A DNA stretch of 64,000 nucleotides, from the NCBI GenBank assembly GCA_051715425.1, contig JBPXJS010000002.1, forward strand, positions 186,001-250,000, read 5' to 3'. The stretch is from JAJTFA01 sp051715425. GTDB taxonomy: Bacteria; Bacteroidota; Bacteroidia; UKL13-3. The position numbers were made by a program, and so were the translations under genes. Shown one piece after another: positions 51,351 to 61,039 of the stretch (position 1 is the stretch's first letter; every line of letters begins with the position of its first letter). Below the pieces are notes generated by a model, which was not told the DNA's origin, did no database searches, and saw nothing but the letters and a program-made list of their open reading frames with translations.

Positions 51351-53441
51351 ATGAGCCATTATTTCCTCGCCATTCGACTGCTTTTTGTAACATGCATTTT
51401 AGGTGCCTGTTTACCGGCTATTGCCCAAATTCAGCGCGATAAGGAGGAGAAAATAATAACCGAACTGATGGAGCGGTTTATTGAAAACCAGGAAGCCACC
51501 CTCGATTATACCGACCTGCAGGAGCAACTGGAGTATTACCAGAAAAATAAACTGAACCTCAATAAGGCGGAAAAAGAAGAACTGGAGCGGCTTTTCTTTT
51601 TAACGGAAAAACAGGTGGCGGCCATTTTGCAGCACCGAATAGATTTTGGAGATTATGTAACCATTTTTGAATTGCAAACTGTAGATGGATTGGATGACCT
51701 TACCATTTATTACCTGAGTTATTTTGTGGCTGTAGAAGATGACCTGATGGCCGACCAGACCACTTTTATTCAGATGTTTGGGAAAGGAAGACACGAGGTA
51801 ATAACCTTGCATGAAAACGATTTTCAGGAAAGGGCCGGTTATAACAGTGCGCTTAAAGAGCAATACAAAACATATTACCTGGGCAGTCCTTACCGATATG
51901 TTTTGCGTTACCGCTTTTCCTATGGCAACAGGTTAAGTTTTGGGTACACCGGAGAAAAAGATATGGGTGAGCAGTTTTTTAACGGGGCTCAGAAAAATGG
52001 ATTCGATTTTAACTCCATGCACTTTTTATATCGTCCGCAAAAGGGAATGTTTAAGGCAATAGCTTTGGGCGATTTTCAGGCAAATTTTGGGCAGGGACTC
52101 GTATTTGGTTCAGGGGTGGCGGCACGCAAATCGGCTTTTGTAATGAGTGTGAAGAGAAATTACCAGGCATTGCGTCCATACCGTTCATTAAACGAAAATG
52201 AGTTTCTGAGGGGAGCTGCTTTTACCATCGCCAAAAAATCACTTGAACTTACTTCGTTTGTTTCTCATAAATACATCAGCACCAATTACCGGGATGCCGA
52301 TACCATTGATGAGCCAACGGATGAGTTCAGTTCTTTTCAGATTTCCGGATTGCACCGTACCGAAAATGAAATACTAAACAGGTACAATGTGCTGCAAACC
52401 ATTTATGGCGGTCATTTGGGCTGGCATCACCAGCTTACTGCTTTGGGTATTACGGCCATTCATACCAAATATGATAAATCATTTATAGCAGGCGATAAAC
52501 CTTATCAATTATATCAGTTCAGCGGAAATCAATTAACCAACCTGGGCTTTGATTTTACTACCCAGCTGCGCAATGCAAATATTTTTGGTGAAGTGGGATA
52601 TAGCTCAAACAACGCATGGGCGCTAAGCACCGGCCTGATGATTCCGCTCGATGATAAACTTGACTTGCTGCTGCTGTACCGCAATTATGGCAAGGCATAT
52701 CAAACCACTTTTAATAACCCGTTTGGAGAAAATTCAGACGGACGTAATGAAGAGGGTTTATACACGGGTATCAGCATGAGATTAAGCAGGCAATGGTTGT
52801 TTAATACCTATTTCGATATTTACCGGTCGCCCTGGTTAAGGTATTTAACGGATGCACCTTCAAGAGGCTATGATTATCTGGCCGAGTTACAATATAACCC
52901 CTCCAAAACAACCCAGTTATACATTCGCTACAGGCATGAGGATAAATGGCGCAACCAGAGTGGCAATACCGCACGTGTGGATTATATAGCCACATCACAG
53001 CGGGATATTTACCGTTTTCATATTCAGTATAAAATTAATGGAAGTATGAGCGGTAAAACACGTTTGGAACATGCACAATATTTTGATGAAATCAACCGGC
53101 ATCAGCAGGGCTCACTAATTTTTCAGGATATCAGTTACAGCACGCCATTTAAAAAATTAACACTTACCGGTCGTTTGGTGGTGTTTAGTGTAGAAGATTA
53201 TAATGCCCGTTTGTTTGCATCAGAAAACGATGTATTGTATCAGTTTGCTGTACCTCTCTATCAGCATAGCGGTGTAAGGTATTATTTGCTGGCCAATTAT
53301 AGTATTACCAGAAGGTTTGAAATTTGGATAAAGTATAGCCAAACTACTTACAACAATCTTCAAACCATCAGCAGCGGATTGGAGCAGATTAATGGCAATA
53401 CGGTAAACGAGATGAGGTTTCAGGCACGATATACTTTTTAG
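51351..53441 (+). CDS. Helix-hairpin-helix protein with outer-membrane barrel
   Basis: The 696-residue protein has a signal peptide (to AIAQ), a helical segment, a ComEA-type helix-hairpin-helix pair (about 60-125: NKAEKEELERLFFLTEKQV, then FGDYVTIFELQTVDGL) and then some 560 residues of repeated aromatic beta strands finishing EMRFQARYTF, an outer-membrane barrel. HhH pairs usually bind DNA backbone, so the fusion is odd for a secreted protein. Such proteins recur in Bacteroidota, usually unnamed. Function unknown: DNA binding at the surface is a hypothesis. Confidence 0.8.
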   Translation: MSHYFLAIRLLFVTCILGACLPAIAQIQRDKEEKIITELMERFIENQEATLDYTDLQEQLEYYQKNKLNLNKAEKEELERLFFLTEKQVAAILQHRIDFGDYVTIFELQTVDGLDDLTIYYLSYFVAVEDDLMADQTTFIQMFGKGRHEVITLHENDFQERAGYNSALKEQYKTYYLGSPYRYVLRYRFSYGNRLSFGYTGEKDMGEQFFNGAQKNGFDFNSMHFLYRPQKGMFKAIALGDFQANFGQGLVFGSGVAARKSAFVMSVKRNYQALRPYRSLNENEFLRGAAFTIAKKSLELTSFVSHKYISTNYRDADTIDEPTDEFSSFQISGLHRTENEILNRYNVLQTIYGGHLGWHHQLTALGITAIHTKYDKSFIAGDKPYQLYQFSGNQLTNLGFDFTTQLRNANIFGEVGYSSNNAWALSTGLMIPLDDKLDLLLLYRNYGKAYQTTFNNPFGENSDGRNEEGLYTGISMRLSRQWLFNTYFDIYRSPWLRYLTDAPSRGYDYLAELQYNPSKTTQLYIRYRHEDKWRNQSGNTARVDYIATSQRDIYRFHIQYKINGSMSGKTRLEHAQYFDEINRHQQGSLIFQDISYSTPFKKLTLTGRLVVFSVEDYNARLFASENDVLYQFAVPLYQHSGVRYYLLANYSITRRFEIWIKYSQTTYNNLQTISSGLEQINGNTVNEMRFQARYTF

Positions 53442-53548
53442 AATTTGTTATGATTGAGCGAAATTAGTAAGAGGCATACAAGCTATTGCTTAATACAGTT
53501 TTATTATTAGCCAACATTAGGTATACTTGCATTCCATCTCCATCAGGT

Positions 53549-54484
53549 ATGATTCAGTATTTTAAAACCATTCAAAACAGGCTCACCGAGATTGAAAGCG
53601 TTGAAAAAGATTGCTGGATTAATGTGGTAAATCCTTCCACAAAGGAGATTGAATACCTTTCGCAAAAACTTCTTGTACCACCGGATTTACTGATAGACCC
53701 ACTGGATGCGGATGAGAATGCAAGGGTGGAGCAGCAAAAAAACTGCATGCTCATTGTATGCCGTATCCCTGTGGAAATGGCCTGGAACGAAGATCTGCCG
53801 TATACCACTTTACCTTTGGGTATTATTTTAAAACGCGATCTAATTGTTACGGTTTGCGGCAAATCAACAGAAGTTACACAGGCATTTATTGAATCGAGGG
53901 TAAAGAACTTTTTTTCTGATAAACGGGAGCGGTTTGTATTGCAGTTGTTTCTTAAATCATCTATCCTTTACCTGCGTTACCTTAAAAATATCAATAATAA
54001 GGCAGATGATATTCAGGTAAGCCTTCACCGGTCGACCAGAAATAAGGAATTGTTACAACTGCTCAACTTTGAAAAGAGCCTGGTGTATTTTACCACTTCG
54101 CTTAAATCAAATGAGTTAATGATGTTCCGGCTGCAGCGTTTAAGTTTACCTGCGCTCGACAGGGAAGAAGAAAAAGAACTGATTGAAGATGTAACCACAG
54201 AAACCCGTCAGGCCATTGAGATGGCGAATATCTACAGCAATATCCTTGGGAATATGATGGGGGCACACTCTTCTATTATTTCCAATAACCTGAATATTAC
54301 CATCCGGTTTTTAACCTCGGTAACCATTATACTTTCCCTACCCATTTTGGTGGCCAGTTTATATGGCATGAATGTAAAACTTCCTTTTCAGGATCATGAA
54401 AATGCGTTCTGGATTGTGATGCTGATTGCCTTGATTCTTTCGAGCATTGGCGTATTGTTTTTCCGTAAGAAAAATTTGTTCTGA
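53549..54484 (+). CDS. corA: CorA-family Mg2+ transporter
   Basis: The 311-residue protein has the soluble alpha/beta domain, a long helical stalk and two C-terminal membrane helices with the signature SLYGMNVKLPF between them (GMN motif). It conducts Mg2+ as a pentamer. TATACTTG at 53522-53529 is a one-mismatch promoter box 19 bases before ATG 53549, which argues against the upstream in-frame start at 53486. The final TGA shares a base with the next ATG (TGATG). Confidence 0.92.
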   Translation: MIQYFKTIQNRLTEIESVEKDCWINVVNPSTKEIEYLSQKLLVPPDLLIDPLDADENARVEQQKNCMLIVCRIPVEMAWNEDLPYTTLPLGIILKRDLIVTVCGKSTEVTQAFIESRVKNFFSDKRERFVLQLFLKSSILYLRYLKNINNKADDIQVSLHRSTRNKELLQLLNFEKSLVYFTTSLKSNELMMFRLQRLSLPALDREEEKELIEDVTTETRQAIEMANIYSNILGNMMGAHSSIISNNLNITIRFLTSVTIILSLPILVASLYGMNVKLPFQDHENAFWIVMLIALILSSIGVLFFRKKNLF

Positions 54485-55179
54485 TGAAGAAATTCCTCTG
54501 CGTTTGTTTGCTGCTGGCTTGTTCCTTTAACCTGATGGCTCAAAAGAGAAACCATGAGCTGGCATTGGATATGGCACCCCTTTTCAGAAAGGATAACAGT
54601 TTTGGTTTTTTATACAGAAGCCATAAACAACAGCAGGCATTCAGGCTTATGTTAAATGCACAACTCGATATTGGCCAAACGGAAGATAACCTCACCATTA
54701 ATACGCAAGGCACTTCCACACAACATATTTTTACAGAAACCGATTTTTATTCAGTTGATACAAGAGTTGGCTGGCAGAGGAGTGTAGCAGATATCCGCCA
54801 GTGGAATATGTATTCAGGAGTGGATCTGGTATTTGGGTATGATTATACAGGTACTGATCAAACCACTAAATCGCCCGGTGGCTTCGGTGATATGAGGGTG
54901 GAAGCAACCAACAGCATTTCGGAAATGAGGTATGGGTTGGCTCCTTTTATCGGGTTTGCTTTTCAGCTAAACGAAAAAATTACCTTCTCCACTGAAACCG
55001 CCATTCTGTTTCAGGGATACTCGGTAAATTCAAAAAAAGAAGAGTTTGTATATTTTACAGATAATAAAGGAGTGGAATCACTTAATGCCACTCAGGTGAA
55101 AAAATCCACCTCCGATGGGGTGAGAATGAGTATATCACCTGCTGAACAATTCAGGTTATATGTGTCTATCCATTTTTAA
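54484..55179 (+). CDS. Predicted outer-membrane barrel protein
   Basis: The 231-residue protein has a signal peptide (to NLMAQ) and long alternating strands ending RLYVSIHF. No named family is recognised. It is translationally coupled to corA (one-base overlap) and its 3' end overlaps the convergent permease gene by 14 bases. Confidence 0.7.
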   Translation: MKKFLCVCLLLACSFNLMAQKRNHELALDMAPLFRKDNSFGFLYRSHKQQQAFRLMLNAQLDIGQTEDNLTINTQGTSTQHIFTETDFYSVDTRVGWQRSVADIRQWNMYSGVDLVFGYDYTGTDQTTKSPGGFGDMRVEATNSISEMRYGLAPFIGFAFQLNEKITFSTETAILFQGYSVNSKKEEFVYFTDNKGVESLNATQVKKSTSDGVRMSISPAEQFRLYVSIHF

Positions 55180-56128
55180 TAAAGAGCAGAATCTCTTCTC
55201 TCCAAACCAGCACAAACACTCCGGCTACACTAATAAGTGCTGCAATAAATGAAGCAAGTTCAATTTTTTCTCTGCCGGTTATCGTTGCCGCAATCATTAC
55301 CATTATCGGAACTAAAGAAAAGATGGTTTGTGCCAGAGAAACTTCAATTAAAGAAGCAGCCAGAAGCGACATGGAAACACCGATTACCGGGCCAAATATA
55401 GTACCTAATATTACTGGTTTCAGGTGTTGCGGCTTGTAGGTTATTTCTTTAAACTCTGCTATCAGATCTGTTTTGAATAAGCCGGCTGCATAAATAACTA
55501 CAGTACCCGTAAACATTCTTATCCAGGTTGCATGCACTGCTGAAAGATCCTGCCCTTCGTGCGAAATCATAAGGCCTTTTTTTGCAAGTACTATTCCCAA
55601 TCCCTGGCATATAGCACCTAAAACGGCAAATAAAATGCCTTTAATTAAATGTGATTTATCTACCGGGTTTTGGTTTGCGCGTCTACTGTTTATATGTATA
55701 AACCATAACAATCCTCCAATGGAAATACACATCCCTGCTATACCCATCATGCTTATATTTTCAGCAAGCAGCACCATACCCAATAACAATGCAGCAAATG
55801 GAGCAAAGGTGTTAAACAAACTGGCTTTCGAACTGCCCAACATACGAAATGCGGTAAAGGCAAAATGATCGCCAATGCTTAATCCTACCACGCCTGAAAG
55901 CCCCAGCCATAACCATTCTTCCGGATGTGGCAGGCGGAATAATTCCAGCGGATTTAAGGATGCCGTAAACAGGGTAATAAAACTGAGGAGGATGGTGGCA
56001 AATAACAAACGTACCCGGTTAACCGATTTGGGTGCAGCCAGTTTGGATGCGTGTGTAAAGGCAAAGGTGCCAATGGTCCAGCAGCAAAGGGTGGCAAAGG
56101 CGGCTAATATTCCGGTGGTGTAATTCAT
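55166..56128 (-). CDS. EamA-type (DMT) permease
   Basis: The 320-residue protein has ten hydrophobic helices arranged as two EamA repeats (about 5-140 and 165-310) with GLSIGDHFAFTAFRMLGSS and a matching second half. Drug/metabolite exporters of this class move amino acids, nucleobases or cations. The substrate is unknown. It follows the MOSC gene by 11 bases on the same strand. Confidence 0.88.
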   Translation of the reverse strand: MNYTTGILAAFATLCCWTIGTFAFTHASKLAAPKSVNRVRLLFATILLSFITLFTASLNPLELFRLPHPEEWLWLGLSGVVGLSIGDHFAFTAFRMLGSSKASLFNTFAPFAALLLGMVLLAENISMMGIAGMCISIGGLLWFIHINSRRANQNPVDKSHLIKGILFAVLGAICQGLGIVLAKKGLMISHEGQDLSAVHATWIRMFTGTVVIYAAGLFKTDLIAEFKEITYKPQHLKPVILGTIFGPVIGVSMSLLAASLIEVSLAQTIFSLVPIMVMIAATITGREKIELASFIAALISVAGVFVLVWREEILLFIKNG

Positions 56129-56139
56129 GCCCTGCGATA

Positions 56140-56958
56140 TTAGTATGTTTTTTGTTTGATGAGCATGGTTTCTCCGGTTTTTATTTTTCCGGGTTTTGTT
56201 ATCAGGGCATTTTGGCCAAACAATATTTTGTTATTTACATTTCTGTATGTAGCCAGTGTTTTTAATGGTTCTTTACCGGCTTCGGCTGTATGCTGGTTTA
56301 TGGTGGTAATTACACAACGTTCGCAGGGTTTAACCGGCTTTAATACCACATTCGTAAGTGCAATTTCGCTCCAGTTATCCTCCTCAAAGGGCAGGCCTCC
56401 GCTAAACACCATATTGGGTCTGAAACGGTCCATGGGAACAGGCTCGGTGAGTTTTGCGTTCAGATCGTTTAATGATGCTTCTCCGATGATTAATACCGGA
56501 TACCCATCAGCAAAAACGGTTTGCTCGTTGTTCAATGCATATATAGGATTTACCCTTCGGTGTGTGAAATCAACCGCTTTTATCAGTTTGCAGTTTATGC
56601 CAAGCATATCGCTAAACCATTGGTTAAAGGTTTCACCGGCAACAACAGCCTGCAACTCGTGATCCCAAACCTGAACCGTTTCCATTTGTGAGGTTTTAGC
56701 CTCAAAAGGAAGAAACAATTGTTGTTGGGGATATAAATAATGTTGAATAAGAAAACCGTTCTCGTGAAAACTTAGTTTAAGCAGGCAGAGTTGAGGCACT
56801 TCGCGCTGAGAAATAAAACGGTTATTAGCATCGGCAAGCATCCACCGCCTGTCGTATTGCAATCCTGTAGGTTCTGCTAACGCCTCCGAAACATGAATTC
56901 CACCCAATGATTTTATCGGGTAAATAATCAGATCACTAATGGTATATTGGTTTGACAT
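56140..56958 (-). CDS. MOSC-domain protein (YcbX/mARC-like)
   Basis: The 272-residue protein has the N-terminal MOSC barrel (TISDLIIYPIKSLGGI) and the C-terminal MOSC domain with PVPMDRFRPNMVFSGG and the molybdenum-ligand cysteine segment PCERCVITTI. Relatives reduce N-hydroxylated compounds with the molybdenum cofactor. It lacks a C-terminal ferredoxin domain (YcbX has one), so the partner is separate. Met at 56958 is preferred; a start 8 codons upstream (56982) is possible. Confidence 0.85.
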   Translation of the reverse strand: MSNQYTISDLIIYPIKSLGGIHVSEALAEPTGLQYDRRWMLADANNRFISQREVPQLCLLKLSFHENGFLIQHYLYPQQQLFLPFEAKTSQMETVQVWDHELQAVVAGETFNQWFSDMLGINCKLIKAVDFTHRRVNPIYALNNEQTVFADGYPVLIIGEASLNDLNAKLTEPVPMDRFRPNMVFSGGLPFEEDNWSEIALTNVVLKPVKPCERCVITTINQHTAEAGKEPLKTLATYRNVNNKILFGQNALITKPGKIKTGETMLIKQKTY

Positions 56959-57072
56959 GAACGCCACTTCTTTCCCTTTCAAATAAGCAGATAAAATAGG
57001 AGAGAAGCAATTTAAAACTTAAATAGTCACGTGTTTAGAAAAAGTCCGGAATCTGCCTTATTTTAGCACATC

Positions 57073-57489
57073 ATGAATTATTTTAATGCGACTTGTTATT
57101 CTCTTGTTTTAGTCCTGCTCACTTCCTGTTACAAAGAGTGTCCTTATGCTAATGGAAGCGAAAAACCAGATAATTACCTGAGCGTACCTATACAAAACAG
57201 ATCTGCTGATTATATTTCTGAAATACTGTATCCTCAGGTGAACCAGTCTATCATTGTTGACGGTGATCCAGTAACGAAACTCCCTTTGTTAAACGGATTT
57301 AATGCAACTTCTCTTATATTGATTTATTCAAGCCAAAAAAGAGATACACTCGAGTTTAGTTATTCAAAATCTCTTAGATATGATAATAATTGTGACTTAT
57401 TGACCATTCAACCGAAGTCACTGATTCTTGAGCGGACAACCTGCGATTCGTTTCTTTTTATCTCAGGGCAATTAACATTGTACAAATGA
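57073..57489 (+). CDS. Lipoprotein A of a mirrored lipoprotein/barrel pair
   Basis: The 138-residue protein has a lipobox (LLTSC), a second cysteine four residues on (CYKEC), and a later pattern RDTLEFSYSKS followed by YDNNCDL. The same layout is found in the lipoprotein encoded at 58811. It overlaps the next gene by four bases (ATGA), so both are coupled. Function unknown. It is probably a surface or periplasmic partner of the barrel. Confidence 0.72.
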   Translation: MNYFNATCYSLVLVLLTSCYKECPYANGSEKPDNYLSVPIQNRSADYISEILYPQVNQSIIVDGDPVTKLPLLNGFNATSLILIYSSQKRDTLEFSYSKSLRYDNNCDLLTIQPKSLILERTTCDSFLFISGQLTLYK

Positions 57490-58160
57490 AATACGCGGTT
57501 CGTAGTTTGTTAATGATCGTTCTCTTATTTGTGTCTTCGCAATCACTTGCACAGAAGCATATTGCAGGAGTTTTATATAAACCCTATATTAATGACCTTG
57601 TAGGAATTGGCAACAGGTGGGAACAACCTATTGGGATCAAGAATCTGAAATTGTCATACCAATATTTGCTATCAGATGGTATTTCGTGGTGTTTCGATTA
57701 TAACAGGGCTTCACTGTCTCTCTCTGAATACAAATATAAAATCAGTTCTGATGTTTTCGGTTTCGCTCTGGGGGAATGTACAAGGCACGTATTTAAAAAA
57801 ACTCATTTCAGTGGGTATCTTATTGGATTGAGGGCAGGGTATGTTACTTACAGCATTCAACCGGAATTTACTGACCCTTTTGGTACCACTTATGCCGAGT
57901 TCCATAAAAAATCAAGACTTGAAGGAGCGTTAACTCTGCATTATTACTATTATTTACCACTTGCCGGCAACTTTTACCTGCATACCAAAGGAGGGTTTGT
58001 TATTTCTCCTCAAAATGCCAGTAACCCGCTGGATAATCTATATCCCAACTTTAATTGGGTTCCATTTTTTTCACCTGTTGGTGGCGCATTACCTTGGATT
58101 AATTTGGAGTTTAACGCTGGCCTTTGTTATCGTTTTGGAAAAAATGGTTCCGGCAGTTAA
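57486..58160 (+). CDS. Predicted outer-membrane barrel of mirrored pair
   Basis: The 224-residue protein has a signal peptide (to SLAQK) and strands rich in Tyr, Phe and Trp ending GLCYRFGKNG. It is coupled to the upstream lipoprotein. No family recognised. The convergent gene of similar size starts 5 bases past its stop. Confidence 0.68.
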   Translation: MKYAVRSLLMIVLLFVSSQSLAQKHIAGVLYKPYINDLVGIGNRWEQPIGIKNLKLSYQYLLSDGISWCFDYNRASLSLSEYKYKISSDVFGFALGECTRHVFKKTHFSGYLIGLRAGYVTYSIQPEFTDPFGTTYAEFHKKSRLEGALTLHYYYYLPLAGNFYLHTKGGFVISPQNASNPLDNLYPNFNWVPFFSPVGGALPWINLEFNAGLCYRFGKNGSGS

Positions 58161-58164
58161 CTTA

Positions 58165-58821
58165 TCAGAATGCTACTCCCATAACAAATGCTAAATTAAT
58201 AAACACCCCGTTAACAGTGTATCCCATCCCCGGAGCTGTTTTAAATTCATCATCAATTCCAGGCAAAATGTGGTTAAATATGTTTATGCGGGTATCTGCA
58301 TATCCACCCTGGAATGAGCACCCTAAATAAAAATCATCAAAAAAACGGTTCATAGATAATTCAACTTCTATCCCCCTGTATATATAGTGACTCTGGTTAC
58401 TTTCTGTTACCGAGCCATAAATCTGGTCTTTGTAGATATAGTTGAGCCTGTTGTTGGTATAGGTAACGCAGGCATTTATAGCCATCGCATAAATAAATGG
58501 TTTTTCCCTTTTGTGAAAAGGAATCCAACCCACCTTTGCCCCGATGGCACTTCTTTGCAGATGAATAGCAGTAATATCACGTACGTTCGATTTTGAATCA
58601 AGTTCCGTTTTGAGGTCTAAACTGCCGGATAATGCAACCTGAAACCCAGAACCGGATTGAGGAAGATACCTGTAATACACACCAGGACGCATATTATCCA
58701 GCAGCCTCACTGAGATACCTACAAAATTTGTATTGACGGAAGTATCTTTTACCCCCTGCGCCTGTAATACGGATACTTGCATCATAAACCAAATAAAAGT
58801 GAATATCAGTTTAATTTGCAT
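58165..58821 (-). CDS. Predicted outer-membrane barrel of mirrored pair
   Basis: The 218-residue protein has a signal peptide (to LQAQG) and barrel-type strands ending INLAFVMGVAF. Its 5' end overlaps the lipoprotein gene upstream by 11 bases. Size, signal and context match the convergent barrel at 57486. Confidence 0.68.
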   Translation of the reverse strand: MQIKLIFTFIWFMMQVSVLQAQGVKDTSVNTNFVGISVRLLDNMRPGVYYRYLPQSGSGFQVALSGSLDLKTELDSKSNVRDITAIHLQRSAIGAKVGWIPFHKREKPFIYAMAINACVTYTNNRLNYIYKDQIYGSVTESNQSHYIYRGIEVELSMNRFFDDFYLGCSFQGGYADTRINIFNHILPGIDDEFKTAPGMGYTVNGVFINLAFVMGVAF

Positions 58822-59272
58822 GCAGAAAGGTTTCAGATTTATTACCGTAACTAAAACTACCCGGTGTTGTCACGGTTGATTCATGTAGGGTATCAAAAGT
58901 ATGTGAGTATACTGTTGGAAAATTTATCTGAAAAGCTACTGCAGGATCCGAGCAATTGTCTGCTGTATTATCGAAACTTACATTGGTTGGCGGGTGTTTT
59001 AATACCAGGGTATCAATTTGCCCTTTTAGCCTTTTAATATAAAGGGTAGTTGTTTCCTTAGTTACGGAGTAGGGAATACGCGCACCTCTGCTTTTGGGAT
59101 TTGAAGAGAATACCTTGTCATCATTTGTAATTTGAAGGATAAGATCGGTACTGTCTATCAAATATAGGTTATATATTCTGTCATATTGAGGTTGCGAGTC
59201 CTCACAAAACTGGCAGCTAATAAAAAGATAAGGCAGGCAGGTCAGACAAATACAGAAGAGTAGATTTTTCAT
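58811..59272 (-). CDS. Lipoprotein B of a mirrored lipoprotein/barrel pair
   Basis: The 153-residue protein has a lipobox (LFISC), a second cysteine three residues on (CQFC), then QIDTLVLKHPP and TADNCSDPAVAF, parallel to the RDTLEFSY and YDNNCDL elements of the lipoprotein at 57073. The two are probably distant paralogues. It overlaps the following barrel gene by 11 bases. Confidence 0.7.
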   Translation of the reverse strand: MKNLLFCICLTCLPYLFISCQFCEDSQPQYDRIYNLYLIDSTDLILQITNDDKVFSSNPKSRGARIPYSVTKETTTLYIKRLKGQIDTLVLKHPPTNVSFDNTADNCSDPAVAFQINFPTVYSHTFDTLHESTVTTPGSFSYGNKSETFLHAN

Positions 59273-59296
59273 GCGCCCGAAATTTCCTTTAACTGA

Positions 59297-61039
59297 TTAA
59301 TAACGTATAAGTTTTAAACGTTGCAAATAGCCATTTGATCTGATTTCAGCGATATAAATTCCAGCTTTAAAATGAGCGGGGTTTAGGGTTACTGCATTTC
59401 TGGAAAGCGTTTCAAACAGTAAGGTTCCATTCAAATCATAAAGACGTACTTGCCATTCATTTGATGAAAGAGGTTCAATCAACAGCGGGGAGGTTCCTTC
59501 TGCAAAGCCAATGGAATTTCTGATGTGGGCATATTCGGATGAGCGATCTTCATCTTCAACTGATGTTGGAAAATCACCCAATTCACGGTTCACAAAATGT
59601 TTGCCCATTTTCCACCAGTTGGCTTTATTATTTAATATACTATCAGCCTCCATAAACAATACGGCTGCTTCTTTCATGGTAATATCCGGAGGGTAGGAGT
59701 GCATGGAAGTAAGCAGGAGTTGCAATGCTGTTTGAATACCCGTTTCTTCTATAATATCACATACTGCCGATGACCATATTTCGGAATTATAATACACGTC
59801 ACTAAGGGATGCCGATGGGATATAATTGCTGTATTTTTTGTTTGAGTTGGCAGAGCGTCCGTTCCAAAATTCATTATGCCCATCCCAGTTAAAAACAGAA
59901 CGCCAGTCGTATTCGGAGTGAATGCGTGAGTATGCACAGGCCATGATATCGCAATTGGCTTCTTCAATGGCATGGCTTTCTGTGAGCCATATTATCCTGA
60001 AAGGGGTAATACTGTGAGATATGGCATGTGTGTATTCGTGCACAATTACATCGGCATCCTCCGCATCGTCAATACCTCCGGCTCCCAACCTGATAGAAGT
60101 ATCAGGCTGAAAGGTAAATTTTGATTCGTCTTCTGCAAACCCATGGGCATCAATTTTTATCGGGTAGTTTACAAGGTTATTAAATCCCAATGTTTGCAGC
60201 AGTTGCTGTGTTTGCTCAACATGGTAAAGCACCATTACCTGTTCAAACCCGGGCTGGTTTCTCTTGAACAAAAAATCCGGGTTATTCGAAACTGCAATCG
60301 GTAAAACAGGGTTATAGTCTTCAATCAGGGTTACATATTTGTTTCTCAGGTAAAAGCTATCGTTGGAAAAGTCAGTGGTTATTTGTACCTGTTTGGTTTG
60401 ATTTTCGAGGAGGCTGTAGGAAGAGTCGTTAAAATCCCTGAAGGTGCCGTTTTTTCCATAGGTGGTATTGGCAGTGGTTACCGGATCAGGTAAAAACACT
60501 TTTGCTTTTGCGGTTGAATCTTTGGCCGAAATGCCCAATCTTGTTTCCTGACGCAAAAGCTCTGTTCCATCTAAATCATAAATAATTTCCCACCCGCCTG
60601 TTTCGTAAGCAAGGCTGCATGGTTTAAGCAAACCCGCATGTTTATACCAGATATTGGCATTTACCGGAACAGAAGATGCGGTTCCCTCGTGAAGCAAATT
60701 AAATACGTGGCTATAGGCGGAAAGGATTTTGCCGTTGGGAGCCAGATTGAGTTTAACCCAGGTGCGAAATACAGGTAGTCCCCGGAAAGTTTGCTGAAAC
60801 TGAATATGAACGCCAGCAGGGCTTTTTATATTTGAATGGGTTTTTAAATCGGTTTCTGCAACTTGTAGGGCAGGTATTTCATTCTTCAGCAGTTGTATGA
60901 TGGCTTGTAAATCCTCCATATTTTTAACCGCAGGTTGATTCAGGTATATACGGCTTGTGCCATGTGAAGCAGGCAGTGACTGGGCCAACAATGAACTGCT
61001 GAAAAGTAAACAGAGCCATATGCAAGCCTTTACATGCAT
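59297..61039 (-). CDS. Gluzincin metalloprotease (M4/M36-like) with T9SS-type tail
   Basis: The 580-residue protein has a signal peptide (to LLAQ), an FTP-like propeptide, then zinc motif HEYTH (His334-His338) with third ligand Glu in IEEANCDIMA, and a C-terminal domain from about 515 (YDLNGTLLFE, KAGIYIAEI) like a T9SS type A sorting signal. It is a close paralogue of the gene just upstream (61039-62805), with shared NSNKKYSN, SMHSY and KMGKHFVNRELGDF. The start overlaps the paralogue's stop by one base (TGATG). Confidence 0.85.
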   Translation of the reverse strand: MHVKACIWLCLLFSSSLLAQSLPASHGTSRIYLNQPAVKNMEDLQAIIQLLKNEIPALQVAETDLKTHSNIKSPAGVHIQFQQTFRGLPVFRTWVKLNLAPNGKILSAYSHVFNLLHEGTASSVPVNANIWYKHAGLLKPCSLAYETGGWEIIYDLDGTELLRQETRLGISAKDSTAKAKVFLPDPVTTANTTYGKNGTFRDFNDSSYSLLENQTKQVQITTDFSNDSFYLRNKYVTLIEDYNPVLPIAVSNNPDFLFKRNQPGFEQVMVLYHVEQTQQLLQTLGFNNLVNYPIKIDAHGFAEDESKFTFQPDTSIRLGAGGIDDAEDADVIVHEYTHAISHSITPFRIIWLTESHAIEEANCDIMACAYSRIHSEYDWRSVFNWDGHNEFWNGRSANSNKKYSNYIPSASLSDVYYNSEIWSSAVCDIIEETGIQTALQLLLTSMHSYPPDITMKEAAVLFMEADSILNNKANWWKMGKHFVNRELGDFPTSVEDEDRSSEYAHIRNSIGFAEGTSPLLIEPLSSNEWQVRLYDLNGTLLFETLSRNAVTLNPAHFKAGIYIAEIRSNGYLQRLKLIRY

